Assembly (NCBI GenBank): GCA_963832365.1
Contig: CAWHUL010000025.1
Coordinates: 124,001 to 188,000 of the forward strand
Direction of reading: 5' to 3'
DNA from: CAWBRT01 sp963832365
Lineage (GTDB): Bacteria > Acidobacteriota > Terriglobia > Terriglobales > Acidobacteriaceae
DNA: 64,000 bases
Shown: in pieces, positions 17,511 to 27,608 of the stretch
Layout: the number at the start of each line of letters is the position of its first letter
Numbering within the stretch: the stretch's first letter is position 1
Notes under the pieces: generated by a model
Seen by the model: only the letters and a program-made list of their open reading frames with translations
What the model was told of the DNA's origin: nothing
Database searches by the model: none
Position numbers and translations under genes: made by a program

Positions 17511-18545
17511 TTGATGTCGGAGACGAATCCCTCCATCCCGTCGCCAGAAACTGTTTGGCCGGTTGAAGCCGTTTATGTGAGGCGTCCGGCGCGGCGTTAC
17601 TGGCTCCATTTGTTGCTGCTGGTAACGACGTTTGTGACTACGCTGACGGTCGGTGCCCGCCTGCAATACAACTTCTCGCAAAACCTGCCGATCCTGGTGG
17701 AGAGCGATGACGCTCTGCCGATGTTCCCGGTGACCTGGGTGATCCACCAACCCTCGCGGCTGCTGCTTGGCCTGCCGTTTTCGCTGACGTTGATGGGAAT
17801 TCTGCTGGCGCATGAAATGGGTCACTACCTCTACTGCCGCAGGTACGGCGTGCAGGCAACCCTGCCGTTCTTCATTCCGGCACCCACGCTGATTGGAACG
17901 CTGGGCGCGTTCATCCGCATACGTTCGCGCATTCGTTCGCGCGATGCGCTTTTCGATATCGGAATCGCCGGACCTTTCGCGGGATTCGTTGTGGCGCTGC
18001 CGGTGATGTTCGTGGGATTGCTGCTCTCGCACTCGGCTCCGGCGGCTCTTAACCAGGACATTGAACTGGGATTTCCACTCATCTTCCAATTGGGACGCTA
18101 CTTTGCCGGAGCGTGCACCGGCCACTGGCTGCCCGCGTTCGGGCAAGTGTTGCTGCACCCGGTTGCGATTGCGGCCTGGGTGGGGATGTTTGCCACCGCT
18201 CTCAACCTGCTTCCCGGCGGGCAGTTGGATGGCGGACACATCGTTTTCGCGCTGGCTCCAGGTGCTCACCGGCGGATTTCGCGCATGGCCATCATCGTAC
18301 TCATTCCGCTTGGAATCTATTTCTGGTTCGGATGGTTTGTGTGGGCGGTGTTGCTTTGGGTCAGCGGATTGCGCCATCCGTCGGTGCCGGCGTGGCCGGA
18401 GCTGAGCAAGCGGCGCCGCGCAACGTCTGTGCTGGCGCTGCTGTTGCTGCTGCTGACGCTGGCACCCGCGCCATTCGGACATGCTTCAGGACGAGATGTA
18501 GCCGACGATTTCAAGGCCCTCATACACATGCGCCTGCACCGATAA
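17511..18545 (+). CDS. Membrane site-2 (M50) zinc metalloprotease
   Basis: A 344-residue integral membrane protease. The zinc motif HEMGH lies in a membrane segment at about residues 102-106, and the second ligand in NLLPGGQLDGGH near 231-242. About six hydrophobic segments are visible, with an RIRSRIRSRD loop after the active site. Site-2 proteases cut membrane-anchored regulators such as anti-sigma factors; no such partner is adjacent. TTG 17511 has GAGGA eight bases upstream; ATG 17514 is the other option. Confidence 0.87.
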   Translation: MMSETNPSIPSPETVWPVEAVYVRRPARRYWLHLLLLVTTFVTTLTVGARLQYNFSQNLPILVESDDALPMFPVTWVIHQPSRLLLGLPFSLTLMGILLAHEMGHYLYCRRYGVQATLPFFIPAPTLIGTLGAFIRIRSRIRSRDALFDIGIAGPFAGFVVALPVMFVGLLLSHSAPAALNQDIELGFPLIFQLGRYFAGACTGHWLPAFGQVLLHPVAIAAWVGMFATALNLLPGGQLDGGHIVFALAPGAHRRISRMAIIVLIPLGIYFWFGWFVWAVLLWVSGLRHPSVPAWPELSKRRRATSVLALLLLLLTLAPAPFGHASGRDVADDFKALIHMRLHR

Positions 18546-18591
18546 ACACCCGCGTCGATAAGATCCAAGAGACAAGTTCTCTGCTGACAAA

Positions 18592-18620
18592 GGGATCCTT
18601 CGCTCTGCTCAGGATGACAT
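18592..18620. repeat. Dispersed repeat, half copy
   Basis: GGGATCCTTCGCTCTGCTCA followed by GGATGACAT, between the convergent site-2 protease and priA genes. No partner arm was found. Confidence 0.6.
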
Positions 18621-18659
18621 TCGTTCTTTGGCATACATCGCGAAAATCGCTCTGACTTT

Positions 18660-21104
18660 CTATAGCAGCGAAATTGCGTCCACGTCGACCACTAGGTTGC
18701 CGCGCGGCACGCGCTGCTCCGCGGCGTGGCGCAGCATGACGCGAAGCAGCGAGTTGAGCCGCTCGCGGCTGGCGGACTTCAGCAGGAAGTGATAACGGTA
18801 GTCGCGTTTCAAGCGGATGATGGGAGCCGCGGCCGGTCCCATTACTCGCACGCCTTCGTGCCGCTCACCTTCGAACCACTTGCCAAGAATGCCTGAGAAG
18901 CGCAACGCGAGCTCCTGCTGATCGCTGCGCACAATCACGTTGGCTACCGAGGTGAAAGGCGGGTAGTGCATCCAGCCGCGGAAGCGAAGTTCCTTCTCAT
19001 AGAAGCCCTCGAAATCATGATGCGCCGCGAACTGCACCGCGTAGTGCTCGGGAAAGTAGGTTTGCAGCACGACCCTTCCCGGCGACGAACCGCGTCCGGC
19101 GCGGCCCGCGACCTGCGTGAGCAACTGGAAGGTTCGTTCGGCGGCCCGGAAGTCCGGCAGGCTTAAGGCGGTGTCGGCGCCGACGACGCCGACCAGCGTG
19201 ACGCCGTGAACGTCGTGTCCTTTGGCGATCATCTGGGTGCCCACCAGCAGATCCAGTTCCCCGGCAGTAAAAGCGCTGAGAATGCGCTCGAAGTCGTGGT
19301 GGCCGCGCACCGTATCGCGATCCATGCGGCCGATTCGCGCCGTGGGAAAAGCGGAGTGCAGAATGTCCTCCAGCTTCTCCGAGCCGGTGCCGAGAAACTG
19401 CACGTAGTCGCTGCCGCACTTGGGACACAGCCTGGGAATCGCCTGTTGATAGCCGCAGTAGTGGCACATCAGCTTGTGCTCGCGCTTGTGGTGCGTCAGC
19501 GCGATGGCGCAATCGCGGCACTGGATGGTGTCGCCGCAGGCACGGCACATGACAAACGCCGAGTAGCCGCGCCGGTTCAGCAGGATCATCGCCTGTTCGC
19601 CACGCTCGAGGCGCAGCGTAACTTCCTCGATCAGCTTGCGCGAGAGCAGGTGTTCCTTGCCGGAGGCCTGAAACTCCTCGCGCATGTCGATCAACTCGAC
19701 CTCGGGCAGAGGACGCTCCTGCACGCGGTCGGGCAGGCGCAACAGCGCGTACTTGCCTGAAATCGCGTTGTGATAGGACTCCAGCGAGGGCGTAGCGGAG
19801 CCGAAGACCACCGTCGCCTTCAACTCCTTGGCGCGCACGGCGGCAATATCTCGCGCATGGTAGCGCGGAGTTTCATCCTGTTTGTAGGAGTGGTCCTGCT
19901 CCTCGTCGACGATGATGAGCGCCAAATCATGGACCGGAGCAAACACGGCCGAGCGCGTTCCCACCGCGATGCGCGCTTCGCCGCGGCTCAACCGATGCCA
20001 TTGCTCGGCGCGTTCATCGTCGGAGAGCGACGAGTGAAGGATGGCAACCTGTTCACCAAAGATTCCGTACAGATCGGCGGCAACACGCGGCGTAAGTCCT
20101 ATTTCCGGCACCAGCAGAATCGACCCTCGCCCCGAGTTGAGGACCTGCCTCATCGCCGCCAGGTAGACGGCGGTCTTGCCCGAACCGGTAACGCCGTGAA
20201 GAAGAATCGCCTGGAACTGACGCGCCTCGACGCTGCGGTTCACTCGCTCCAGAGCCTGCTGCTGCGCCGGCGTGAAGGGGAAATCGAGGACGTTCCTCTG
20301 TTCCATGGCCGGGACAGCGAACCCCGCCGGCTCTTCCAGTATCTCGACGACTCCTCGCCGAATCAGCGTGGCCAGCGTGGTTTTGGGAACAGAGAGTTGC
20401 CTGAGTTCATCCACTGGCAGGCGGCCTTCAGCGGCGCGCAAATGCGCCACGATCTTCTGCTGATTGGGGTTCAGCTTGCCTGCTGGTTCACGCTCTTTCA
20501 GAATGGCAATCTTTATGGTTCGACGGGCGTCGCGCGCGGTGGAAAGGTCTTCGCGGGCGATCCACTTCTTCGCCACCAGGTTTCGCAGTATCTCTCGCGA
20601 CGCACCGGTGGCGGCGCGCAGCGTCGCTTCGCGAATCAATTCACCTTCGGCCAGGTAATCGAGCACTGCGTACCCGGCCATCTGCCGCTCAGGGTCGAGG
20701 TGCGAACGTTTTGAGGAACCGACTTCCGCCGACTGGTAGAGAGCTTCCGTACCGCGCTCGGTGATGCTGTACGCAATCACCTGCTTGAACTCGGCCGCAA
20801 GCGGCAACATGCTGCGATAGACCTCACCCAGCGGAGCAAGGTAGTAGCGCGCAATCCACGCCCCCAGAGCGAGCAGACTCTCATCCAGCACCGGCGTGCT
20901 GTCGAGCGCGGCGATGACCGATTTGAGTTTGTCGTTCCCGCTGGGTGTTTCGTCATGCAAGCGCAAGACAATGCCTTGCAGCCGCTTTTCGCGGAAGGGC
21001 ACGATCACGCGCCCGCCGGCAACAACCGGCACGCCGTCGACCTTGTACGTAAAAGGGGTGTCGAGCGGAACAGGCAGCGCAACATCGCAGAATTGCTGGC
21101 TCAT
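18660..21104 (-). CDS. priA: Primosomal replication helicase PriA
   Basis: PriA reloads the replisome at stalled forks. The 814-residue protein has the N-terminal DNA-binding domain, Walker A GVTGSGKTAVY, the DEEQDHSYKQDETPRYHARD helicase motif and SATPSLES. The zinc domain has CRACGDTIQCRDCAIALTHH and CHYCGY, then CPKCGS. QVAGRAGRG is motif VI. It is the last gene of the minus-strand run from msbA, 49 bases after udg. Confidence 0.96.
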   Translation of the reverse strand: MSQQFCDVALPVPLDTPFTYKVDGVPVVAGGRVIVPFREKRLQGIVLRLHDETPSGNDKLKSVIAALDSTPVLDESLLALGAWIARYYLAPLGEVYRSMLPLAAEFKQVIAYSITERGTEALYQSAEVGSSKRSHLDPERQMAGYAVLDYLAEGELIREATLRAATGASREILRNLVAKKWIAREDLSTARDARRTIKIAILKEREPAGKLNPNQQKIVAHLRAAEGRLPVDELRQLSVPKTTLATLIRRGVVEILEEPAGFAVPAMEQRNVLDFPFTPAQQQALERVNRSVEARQFQAILLHGVTGSGKTAVYLAAMRQVLNSGRGSILLVPEIGLTPRVAADLYGIFGEQVAILHSSLSDDERAEQWHRLSRGEARIAVGTRSAVFAPVHDLALIIVDEEQDHSYKQDETPRYHARDIAAVRAKELKATVVFGSATPSLESYHNAISGKYALLRLPDRVQERPLPEVELIDMREEFQASGKEHLLSRKLIEEVTLRLERGEQAMILLNRRGYSAFVMCRACGDTIQCRDCAIALTHHKREHKLMCHYCGYQQAIPRLCPKCGSDYVQFLGTGSEKLEDILHSAFPTARIGRMDRDTVRGHHDFERILSAFTAGELDLLVGTQMIAKGHDVHGVTLVGVVGADTALSLPDFRAAERTFQLLTQVAGRAGRGSSPGRVVLQTYFPEHYAVQFAAHHDFEGFYEKELRFRGWMHYPPFTSVANVIVRSDQQELALRFSGILGKWFEGERHEGVRVMGPAAAPIIRLKRDYRYHFLLKSASRERLNSLLRVMLRHAAEQRVPRGNLVVDVDAISLL

Positions 21105-21153
21105 CCGGTCTCACGGGGTCCCCGACGAAGCTCGGCTCGTTGGGGTGATTGCC

Positions 21154-21936
21154 TCAGCCCTGCTCGCCGCTCCTGACGGGGGTGGCAAGCCCAAGGTAAC
21201 GCATCACCATCTGAAGGTCTTGCCAGGCTTCCTTCTTCTGCCGGGGGTCGCGCAGCAGGTAAGCGGGGTGATAGGTCACGGCAAGTTTGGTCGAGAACTC
21301 CGCATGGCCGGGGGAGAAGTCATAGATTCTGCCGCGAAGCTTGGCCATCGAATCGTTCATCCCAAGCAGCGTGCGGGCGGCCACCGCACCCAATGCGACA
21401 ATGATCTTCGGGCGCACGGTAGCGATTTGCCGCATGAGAAATGGTGAACAGGTCTCGCACTCGTCGCGCTCGGGTGTGCGGTTCTGCGGCGGGCGGCATT
21501 TGACAACATTGCCGATGTAAACATCCTCGCGCCGCAGTCCCATGGCGACGATCATGTTGTTGAGCAACTGCCCGGCCCGCCCGACGAAGGGCTCGCCCTG
21601 CTCGTCTTCATCGGCACCCGGTCCCTCGCCCACAAACATCAAGTCAGCCTCGGGATTGCCCACTCCGAAGACGATCTGCTTGCGCCCGAGCTGGTGCAAC
21701 TTGCAACGCGTGCAATCGCCCAGGTCTTCGCGAATCGCGACCAGGGCAGCAGGTTTGTCGAGAACGGTGCTTATCTCCATAGGCTCAGACACAGATCCAC
21801 TGTCGAAAGTTCCGGCCGGCTCGGTGGCATCGGACGGCACCGCACGGCGGTAGAAATCGTAAACTCCGAGATCGCGGTAGAAACGAAGGCGCGCGGCGAT
21901 GGCGGCTCGTCTTTCCGGGTCGAGCACCCGCTTCAT
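21154..21936 (-). CDS. udg: Family 4 uracil-DNA glycosylase
   Basis: This enzyme removes uracil from DNA. It belongs to the iron-sulfur family 4 (UdgA). The cluster cysteines are in DCTRCKLHQLGR and in CRPPQNRTPERDECETCSPF. Catalytic motifs are GEGPGADEDEQGEPFVGRAG and the HPAYLLR strand. An extension of about 65 residues precedes the catalytic domain. Its ATG overlaps the coaBC stop by four bases. Confidence 0.93.
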   Translation of the reverse strand: MKRVLDPERRAAIAARLRFYRDLGVYDFYRRAVPSDATEPAGTFDSGSVSEPMEISTVLDKPAALVAIREDLGDCTRCKLHQLGRKQIVFGVGNPEADLMFVGEGPGADEDEQGEPFVGRAGQLLNNMIVAMGLRREDVYIGNVVKCRPPQNRTPERDECETCSPFLMRQIATVRPKIIVALGAVAARTLLGMNDSMAKLRGRIYDFSPGHAEFSTKLAVTYHPAYLLRDPRQKKEAWQDLQMVMRYLGLATPVRSGEQG

Positions 21937-23183
21937 TTGTTCTCCGCTTGCATGGAGCTTCCCGACGGCTGCGCCGAACTCAGGCGGGCGGCGCGAAGCC
22001 TGACAACCGTGTCGAGCACCCGCTGTGCCACCTCGAACTTGCTGCTCTCCGCAACCTGAAGCGAATCTTCGGCGGTGATGATGGTGACGGCATTGCGATC
22101 GGAGTTGAAGCCAATGCCCGGCTTCGACACGTCGTTCACCACAATGGCGTCGATGTGCTTGGCCTTAAGCTTTCCACGGGCATTCTCGATGACGTTCTCG
22201 GTTTCGGCGGCAAAGCCGATCAGAATCTGTTTTTCGAAGCGGTGCGCGCCGAGTTCGGCTAGAATGTCGGTCGTCGGCTCCAGCTCCAGCGTCAGCGCGT
22301 TGCCGGCGCGCTTGATCTTCCGCGATGCCGTTTGGCGCGGACGATAATCGGCAACCGCAGCCGCCTTGATGACCACGGAAGCATCGGGAAAGCGCACCAT
22401 AACCGCATCGCGCATCTGTTGCGTGGTCTCTACCGGCACGAATTCAGCGACAGCCGGAGGAGTGAGAGCCGTGGGTCCGCTGACCAGCGTAACGCGCGCG
22501 CCTCGGCGAATAGCCGCTTCGGCAACGGCATAGCCCATCTTTCCACTGGAACGATTGCCGATGAAACGAACTGGATCGATCGGCTCGAACGTTGGCCCGG
22601 CGGTGATGAGAATACTCTCGCCCTTAAGATCCTGCGCGACTCCGAGCGTCTCCAGGACAGCTTCGACGATCTGTTCGGGCTCGGCGAGCCGGCCTGCGCC
22701 GATCATTCCGCAGGCCAGGTAGCCACTTCCCGGCTCGACAATGCGGACGCCGCGACGGCGCAGCGTGTCGAGATTCCTCTGCGTGGCCTCATGCTGCCAC
22801 ATGTTGACGTTCATTGCGGGCGCGACGATCACGGGAGCCGTGGTCGCCAGATACAAGGTGGACAGAAAGTCGGAGGCGGTGCCGTTGGCGAACTTGGCCA
22901 GCGTGTCGGCCGTTGCCGGAGCCACCAGCAAGGCGTCGATCGATTGCGCCACGCCGATATGCTCGACCGAAGAGCCGGCGTTGGGCTCCGATGTTCCGTC
23001 GGCGAACATTTCCGTGATGACGTTCTTGCCCGATAGAGCCGCGAAAGTCAGCGGGCGCACGAACTCCTGCGCCGCGCGGGTCATCACCACCTGCACCTCG
23101 ACGCCGCGGTCCTGTAGCTGACGAAGAATTTCAGCCGCCTTGTAAGCGGCAATCCCTCCGGTTACGCCCAATGCGATCTTCAT
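21933..23183 (-). CDS. coaBC: Bifunctional CoaBC, coenzyme A biosynthesis
   Basis: CoaB joins cysteine to 4'-phosphopantothenate, and CoaC decarboxylates the product. CoaC (about 1-180) has ALGVTGGIAAYKAAE, the PAMNVNMW motif and the clamp GYLACGMIGAGR. CoaB (about 185-416) has AGPTFEPIDPVRFIGNRSSGKMG and KAAAVADYRP. The ATG at 23183 has GGGAG upstream; a frame extending to 23219 has none. The 416-residue length is standard. Confidence 0.95.
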   Translation of the reverse strand: MKIALGVTGGIAAYKAAEILRQLQDRGVEVQVVMTRAAQEFVRPLTFAALSGKNVITEMFADGTSEPNAGSSVEHIGVAQSIDALLVAPATADTLAKFANGTASDFLSTLYLATTAPVIVAPAMNVNMWQHEATQRNLDTLRRRGVRIVEPGSGYLACGMIGAGRLAEPEQIVEAVLETLGVAQDLKGESILITAGPTFEPIDPVRFIGNRSSGKMGYAVAEAAIRRGARVTLVSGPTALTPPAVAEFVPVETTQQMRDAVMVRFPDASVVIKAAAVADYRPRQTASRKIKRAGNALTLELEPTTDILAELGAHRFEKQILIGFAAETENVIENARGKLKAKHIDAIVVNDVSKPGIGFNSDRNAVTIITAEDSLQVAESSKFEVAQRVLDTVVRLRAARLSSAQPSGSSMQAENK

Positions 23184-23430
23184 GGCTTCTCCCGTGTCCA
23201 GAACGGATAGTAACCGCAAGACGTGTTTCGCGAAAGGTGTATTCCCTCAAGCCGGCATACACCTCTTCTGAACCCTTGAGTATTAGATGTAGCAAGCGGC
23301 ATTACGAAGGCGCGAGCTTTCGCTCCGCCGCCGGCCCCGGCGCGAAATGCGGTTACCAGGGATCGAATACGGTTGCCCTAACACGCACAACCATGGCGCG
23401 TGCCAGGGCTTCCGGCCTGCTTGCCCGAAA

Positions 23431-23658
23431 TCAATCCTCTTGCGGATTGATGATCGATTCGGTGTCCCCGGCATTAGCTTTCGGCTCCGGGACGGTCCAT
23501 TTCACTTTCTGCGCCTGGATTTCCTGCGCGGCAATGCGGCAGGGCTTCCGGGAATTCGTCTCAACCAACGGGCGGGCACCCGACTGGAGTTGCCGGGCAC
23601 GCCGCGCAGCCACAAGAATGTAGCGATAATTGCTGTCGAAACCGTTGAAGAGTTCCAT
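23431..23658 (-). CDS. rpoZ: RNA polymerase omega subunit
   Basis: A 75-residue omega subunit, which helps assemble beta-prime. The segment NYRYILVAARRARQLQSG is the conserved helix region. AGGAG lies six bases before the ATG. It is placed between gmk (9 bases) and coaBC, the canonical order. The 247 bases between it and coaBC hold no gene I could recognise. Confidence 0.88.
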   Translation of the reverse strand: MELFNGFDSNYRYILVAARRARQLQSGARPLVETNSRKPCRIAAQEIQAQKVKWTVPEPKANAGDTESIINPQED

Positions 23659-23667
23659 CCTTCGCTC

Positions 23668-24462
23668 CTACTTTCGAACGGCTGAAGACTCCTGATTGCC
23701 GAAGGTCGCAAGAATCGACTGGATGCTTTCGCGGACATTCTCTAAACGGCAACGTTCCGCCAGTCGCCTGACCTCGCCTGAAGGCTCGCGTCCGGAGCGG
23801 CGCAGTCGCTCCGAAAGCACAATCGCCTTCAGGGCCTCAATCGAATCCTCAAGCCGGTCGTTCACCAAAATATAGTCGTAATGGTTATAGTTACAGATTT
23901 CCCGCGACGCGGTATCGAGCCGTCGCTGGATAATCCCGGGGTCTTTCACATTCTCCGCCGAACTACGTCGCCGGAGGCGCAACTCCAACTCTCTGCGAGA
24001 GGGTGGTAATACAAAAATACTGATGGACTGGGGCAGCTTGGCTTGCAATTGGGCCGCACCCTGCACATCGATGTCGAGCAGCAGATCATGTCCGTGCTGC
24101 ATAGCCCGCTCAAGAAAACAACGGGCGGTTCCGTAGTAGTTGCCGAATACGTCGGCATATTCCAGGAACAGGTCCGCGGATATCATCTTTTCGAATTCGT
24201 CGCGGGAAAGGTAACAGTACTCGCGGCCATTCTGCTCGCTGCCGCGCGGCGCACGGGTGGTGTAGGAAATCGAGAAGTCGAGCCCTTCGACGCTATGCCT
24301 TAGCTCGTTGACGAGCGTCGATTTGCCGGAACCCGAAGGCGCGGAGATGATGAAGACCAGCCCACATCCCCGGTTCGAGGCGCTCAGGGCCAATGGATCG
24401 GCGTTCGAGTTCGCTGACGGCTTCGGCTCGTCTGCCATTTTCAAAACTGCTCCACCCGGCAT
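23668..24462 (-). CDS. gmk: Guanylate kinase
   Basis: Gmk phosphorylates GMP to GDP. The P-loop SAPSGSGKSTLVNEL is at about residues 40-54, followed by SYTTRAPRGSEQNGREYCYLS and LLLDIDVQGAAQL. At 264 residues it is longer than usual, with an N-terminal extension of about 35 residues and a C-terminal tail rich in Arg. The ATG at 24462 overlaps the yicC end region; MADE at 24438 is the alternative start. Confidence 0.94.
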   Translation of the reverse strand: MPGGAVLKMADEPKPSANSNADPLALSASNRGCGLVFIISAPSGSGKSTLVNELRHSVEGLDFSISYTTRAPRGSEQNGREYCYLSRDEFEKMISADLFLEYADVFGNYYGTARCFLERAMQHGHDLLLDIDVQGAAQLQAKLPQSISIFVLPPSRRELELRLRRRSSAENVKDPGIIQRRLDTASREICNYNHYDYILVNDRLEDSIEALKAIVLSERLRRSGREPSGEVRRLAERCRLENVRESIQSILATFGNQESSAVRK

Positions 24463-25350
24463 TTACTCCAGGTTCTGAATCTGTTCGCGGGATTTTTCGA
24501 TTTCAGCTTTCATCGCCAATCCCAGTTCGGTCATCTTTAGAGCCTCGCCCGCCACGCCGGAGATCTTCGAGAGCATGGTGTTGGCCTCGCGGCTCATCTC
24601 CTGCAACAGGAAATCAAGTTTCTTGCCGACCTCGCCGCCGGCATCCAGCAGGGCAATGAAGTGCCGCACATGAGATTGCATGCGCACCACCTCTTCCTGA
24701 ATATCGCTGCGCTCGGCCAACATCGCGGCCTCTTGCAGAATGCGGTCAGGGTCCGCCTGCGTGCCGATGAGTTCCTGAATTCTAGATTGTACTTTGTTGA
24801 CGTAAGCGTGCAAAACCACGGAGCGAAGTTGTTCGACCTCAGCCACGAGAATATCCAGGGCCTTCATGCGGGCGCGCAACTCGTCGGCCATGCCTTCGCC
24901 TTCGGTGGCTCGCATGGCATTCAAATTCTCGATCGCCTGATCAAGAGCCCGGCATATTTCGGGCTCGAACTCAGGGTCCGCGGGTAATTCTCCGCCATCG
25001 TTCAGCACGCCGTTCAGTCTGAAGACGGCGTTCAGGTCCGGTTCCCCGGTCAGTCCGAACTCGGCCGCCGACTGGCGGAACGCGTGGACGTATCCGGCGA
25101 CCAGCTCACGATTCACACCGAGGGAACCCGAACTCGCGCGCTCGATCGTGAGGCTCATCTCGATATGTCCCCGGTGCAACCGCTGCTTAAAGATCTGGCG
25201 CAGCTTGCTTTCGAGGCCGTTGCTGTTGGGAGGCATGCGTAGATGCAGGTCTAGAAAACGATGGTTCACCGACTTGAGCGAGAGAGTGTACGCGGTAGGG
25301 CCGCTCTGGCCCTTGACCTGCGCAAATCCGGTCATGGAACGAATCGTCAT
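24463..25350 (-). CDS. yicC: YicC family endoribonuclease
   Basis: A 295-residue protein. The N-terminal YicC domain starts MTIRSMTGFAQVKG and includes KSVNHRFLDLHLRMP. The C-terminal DUF1732 region has GKKLDFLLQEMSREANTMLSK. Family members are reported as RNA-cleaving enzymes. The ATG overlaps the msbA stop by four bases and gmk follows at once, so the genes are likely translationally coupled. Confidence 0.9.
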   Translation of the reverse strand: MTIRSMTGFAQVKGQSGPTAYTLSLKSVNHRFLDLHLRMPPNSNGLESKLRQIFKQRLHRGHIEMSLTIERASSGSLGVNRELVAGYVHAFRQSAAEFGLTGEPDLNAVFRLNGVLNDGGELPADPEFEPEICRALDQAIENLNAMRATEGEGMADELRARMKALDILVAEVEQLRSVVLHAYVNKVQSRIQELIGTQADPDRILQEAAMLAERSDIQEEVVRMQSHVRHFIALLDAGGEVGKKLDFLLQEMSREANTMLSKISGVAGEALKMTELGLAMKAEIEKSREQIQNLE

Positions 25351-27206
25351 GGCATCTCCGCCAGCAGGTCGCGCGCAGCATCCGCGCCGGCCGGCTCCAG
25401 GTCAACAAACTGCAACTCGTACAAACGCCTGTAAGTTCCCAGCCGCGTCAGCAGGTCTTCGTGGCTGCCCATATCGCTGATGGTACCGTTTTCGAGCACC
25501 ACGATGCGATCCGCGCGCCGGACGGTCGACAGACGGTGTGCGATGACAAAAACCGTGCGGCCCACCATCAGATTTTGCAATGCCTGCTGCACCATGCGCT
25601 CCGATTCAGAATCGAGCGCTGAAGTCGCCTCATCGAGCACCAGGATGGGAGCGTTCTTGAGCAGCGCGCGGGCAATGCTGAGACGCTGGCGCTCGCCGCC
25701 GGAGAGACGGAAACCGCGCTCGCCGATCACGGTGTTGTAGCCTTCCGGCATCGCCGAAATAAAGTCGTGCGCGAACGCGGCTTTGGCGGCTTCCAGCACC
25801 CGCTGCTGGGAGGCGTGCGCCTGTCCATAAGCGATGTTATTGCGCACCGTGTCGTTAAACAGGATCGTGTCCTGAGCGACGATGCCGATCTGCGAGCGCA
25901 GCGAACTCAAAGTGACCTGTCGCAGGTCGTGACCGTCAATACGGATTGCCCCTTCAGTGACATCGAAGAATCGGGGCAGCAGATGCACGAGCGTGCTCTT
26001 GCCCGAGCCGCTGGAACCGACAATCGCCAGCACTTCCCCGGCATGGACACGGAGGTCGATGTCACGCAGGACATCACGTTGATCACCATCGTTGTAGCTG
26101 AAGCTGACGTGCTCGAACGCTATTTCGCGATGAAACGGAGGCAGCACCAACGCGCGCGGCTTCTCCTTCACCTCGTCGTCGGCATCCATGAACAGAAAAA
26201 CCGAGGAGGAAGCACCCAAAGCCTGCTGGAAATTGTTGTAGAATCCCGCGAACTTGCGCACCGGCTCATAGAGCTTGAAAACCGCGAAGATGAAGGCGAC
26301 AAAGGTTCCGGGGGTGAAAACGTTGGCCTTGATCTGATCGCGCCCCAGCAGTAGCAGCAGGCTGATCGCGATGGCGCCGAAGATGTCCATCATGGGCGAA
26401 CTGACGGCGGCGGCGGCGACGCTGCGCATGTTGGCCTTCAACAGCCTGCGGGCGGCGCCGTGGAAGCGCGACGTCTCCGAGCCTTCCATGCCGAAGGCTT
26501 TGACGATGCGGTTGCCGGTGAAGGTCTCGTGCAGGATGTTCTGGATCTCGGCCAGCCGGTCCTGCCCCTTGCGGGTGGCGGAGCGCACCTGCCGGCCAAG
26601 GCGGCCCGCCGAGAAGACGATGAAGGGGACGAACACCAGCAACACCCAGGCGAACTTTCCGCCCAAGGCCACTACCACTGCCGCGATGAAGATCAGGGAA
26701 AAGAACTGCTGCAGGAACTCGGCCAGCACCTGCGAGGTTGCAAACTGAATCTTGTCGATATCGTTGACGATGGTCGAAATCAGGCTTCCCGTCGTGTGCT
26801 TCTGGAAGAAGGCCACCGAGCGGCGAAGCACCGAGCCGTAGAGTTCGTTGCGCAGATCGGTGATCACCCCGAAGCCCGCCAGGTTGACCAGGTATGTCCC
26901 GGCATAAAAACAGACGCCCTTGAGAACCGTCGCCGCCACCAGCGAAACCGCCACAATGGTCCAGGCATTCTGGAAGTGCTGCGGGACAAAGCTCTGCAGA
27001 TAGACCGTATGCTGGGAGCCGGGGATGGTGAACAAGGCGATGTCGCGCGATTGCGAGGCTGGATGCAGCACGCGGTCGAGCATCGGGCCGATCAGCAGCA
27101 GGCGGAAGGCGTCCAACATGCCGACCAACGCCATCAGCACCACCGTACTCAGCAAGTGCGGGGCGTAAGGCCGAGCGTAGCGCAGTAAGCGTATCAATCG
27201 CCGCAT
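25347..27206 (-). CDS. msbA: Lipid A export ABC transporter, MsbA type
   Basis: A half-transporter of 619 residues with six membrane segments in the first about 340 residues and an ATPase domain after. Walker A is GSSGSGKST, the signature LSGGERQRLSIA, Walker B ILVLDEATSALDSE and the H-loop AHRLST. MsbA flips lipid A-core to the outer leaflet of the inner membrane. Other ABC exporters share this layout, but the nearby lipopolysaccharide genes lptC/A and lptB support MsbA. It is the first gene of the run that ends with priA. Confidence 0.88.
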   Translation of the reverse strand: MRRLIRLLRYARPYAPHLLSTVVLMALVGMLDAFRLLLIGPMLDRVLHPASQSRDIALFTIPGSQHTVYLQSFVPQHFQNAWTIVAVSLVAATVLKGVCFYAGTYLVNLAGFGVITDLRNELYGSVLRRSVAFFQKHTTGSLISTIVNDIDKIQFATSQVLAEFLQQFFSLIFIAAVVVALGGKFAWVLLVFVPFIVFSAGRLGRQVRSATRKGQDRLAEIQNILHETFTGNRIVKAFGMEGSETSRFHGAARRLLKANMRSVAAAAVSSPMMDIFGAIAISLLLLLGRDQIKANVFTPGTFVAFIFAVFKLYEPVRKFAGFYNNFQQALGASSSVFLFMDADDEVKEKPRALVLPPFHREIAFEHVSFSYNDGDQRDVLRDIDLRVHAGEVLAIVGSSGSGKSTLVHLLPRFFDVTEGAIRIDGHDLRQVTLSSLRSQIGIVAQDTILFNDTVRNNIAYGQAHASQQRVLEAAKAAFAHDFISAMPEGYNTVIGERGFRLSGGERQRLSIARALLKNAPILVLDEATSALDSESERMVQQALQNLMVGRTVFVIAHRLSTVRRADRIVVLENGTISDMGSHEDLLTRLGTYRRLYELQFVDLEPAGADAARDLLAEMP

Positions 27207-27414
27207 AGCTGGTCACATTTTGACATCTGCTCCGGCCTCGGCACCGTCTGCCTTAACAAGATGACACTCTGTTTGGTAAAGCCTTATTGTATCGGAGAAA
27301 CAACCACGAAAGCACCTTGGGGCACGGGCGCGATGCCCTAGACAGGAACCAAAAGTACCCCAGGAAATCTTAATCCAGAGGCTACGCTTCCCTATGCTGG
27401 CCTAACTCGTAGAC

Positions 27415-27518
27415 GTGTCATCCTGAGGTCGTGCGGTTTTTGCGCGATCTGAAGGACTGCTTGTATTGGCTCCGCACGCGCAAACAGGGCAGGTCCTTCG
27501 CTTCGCTCAGGATGACAC
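27415..27518. repeat. Dispersed palindromic repeat, intact copy
   Basis: GTGTCATCCTGAG (27415-27427) and CTCAGGATGACAC (27506-27518) are a perfect 13-bp inverted repeat enclosing 78 bases. It lies in the 402-base gap between rapZ and msbA, which otherwise shows nothing I could identify beyond the presumed msbA promoter. Confidence 0.75.
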
Positions 27519-27608
27519 ATCAGAAATGAGTTTTTCCGCAGCCGTGAAGCCGCACCCCTTCAAAGACATCTGCGAAACAATCTTTAGGCTGATACGTGGC
27601 GCTTTAGG

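Noticed and set aside
17076..18482. A 468-codon open frame on the minus strand, antisense to the HU and site-2 protease genes
   Set aside because: Composition is Arg/Gln/His-rich as expected for an antisense shadow, no domain is visible, and both plus-strand genes are clear.
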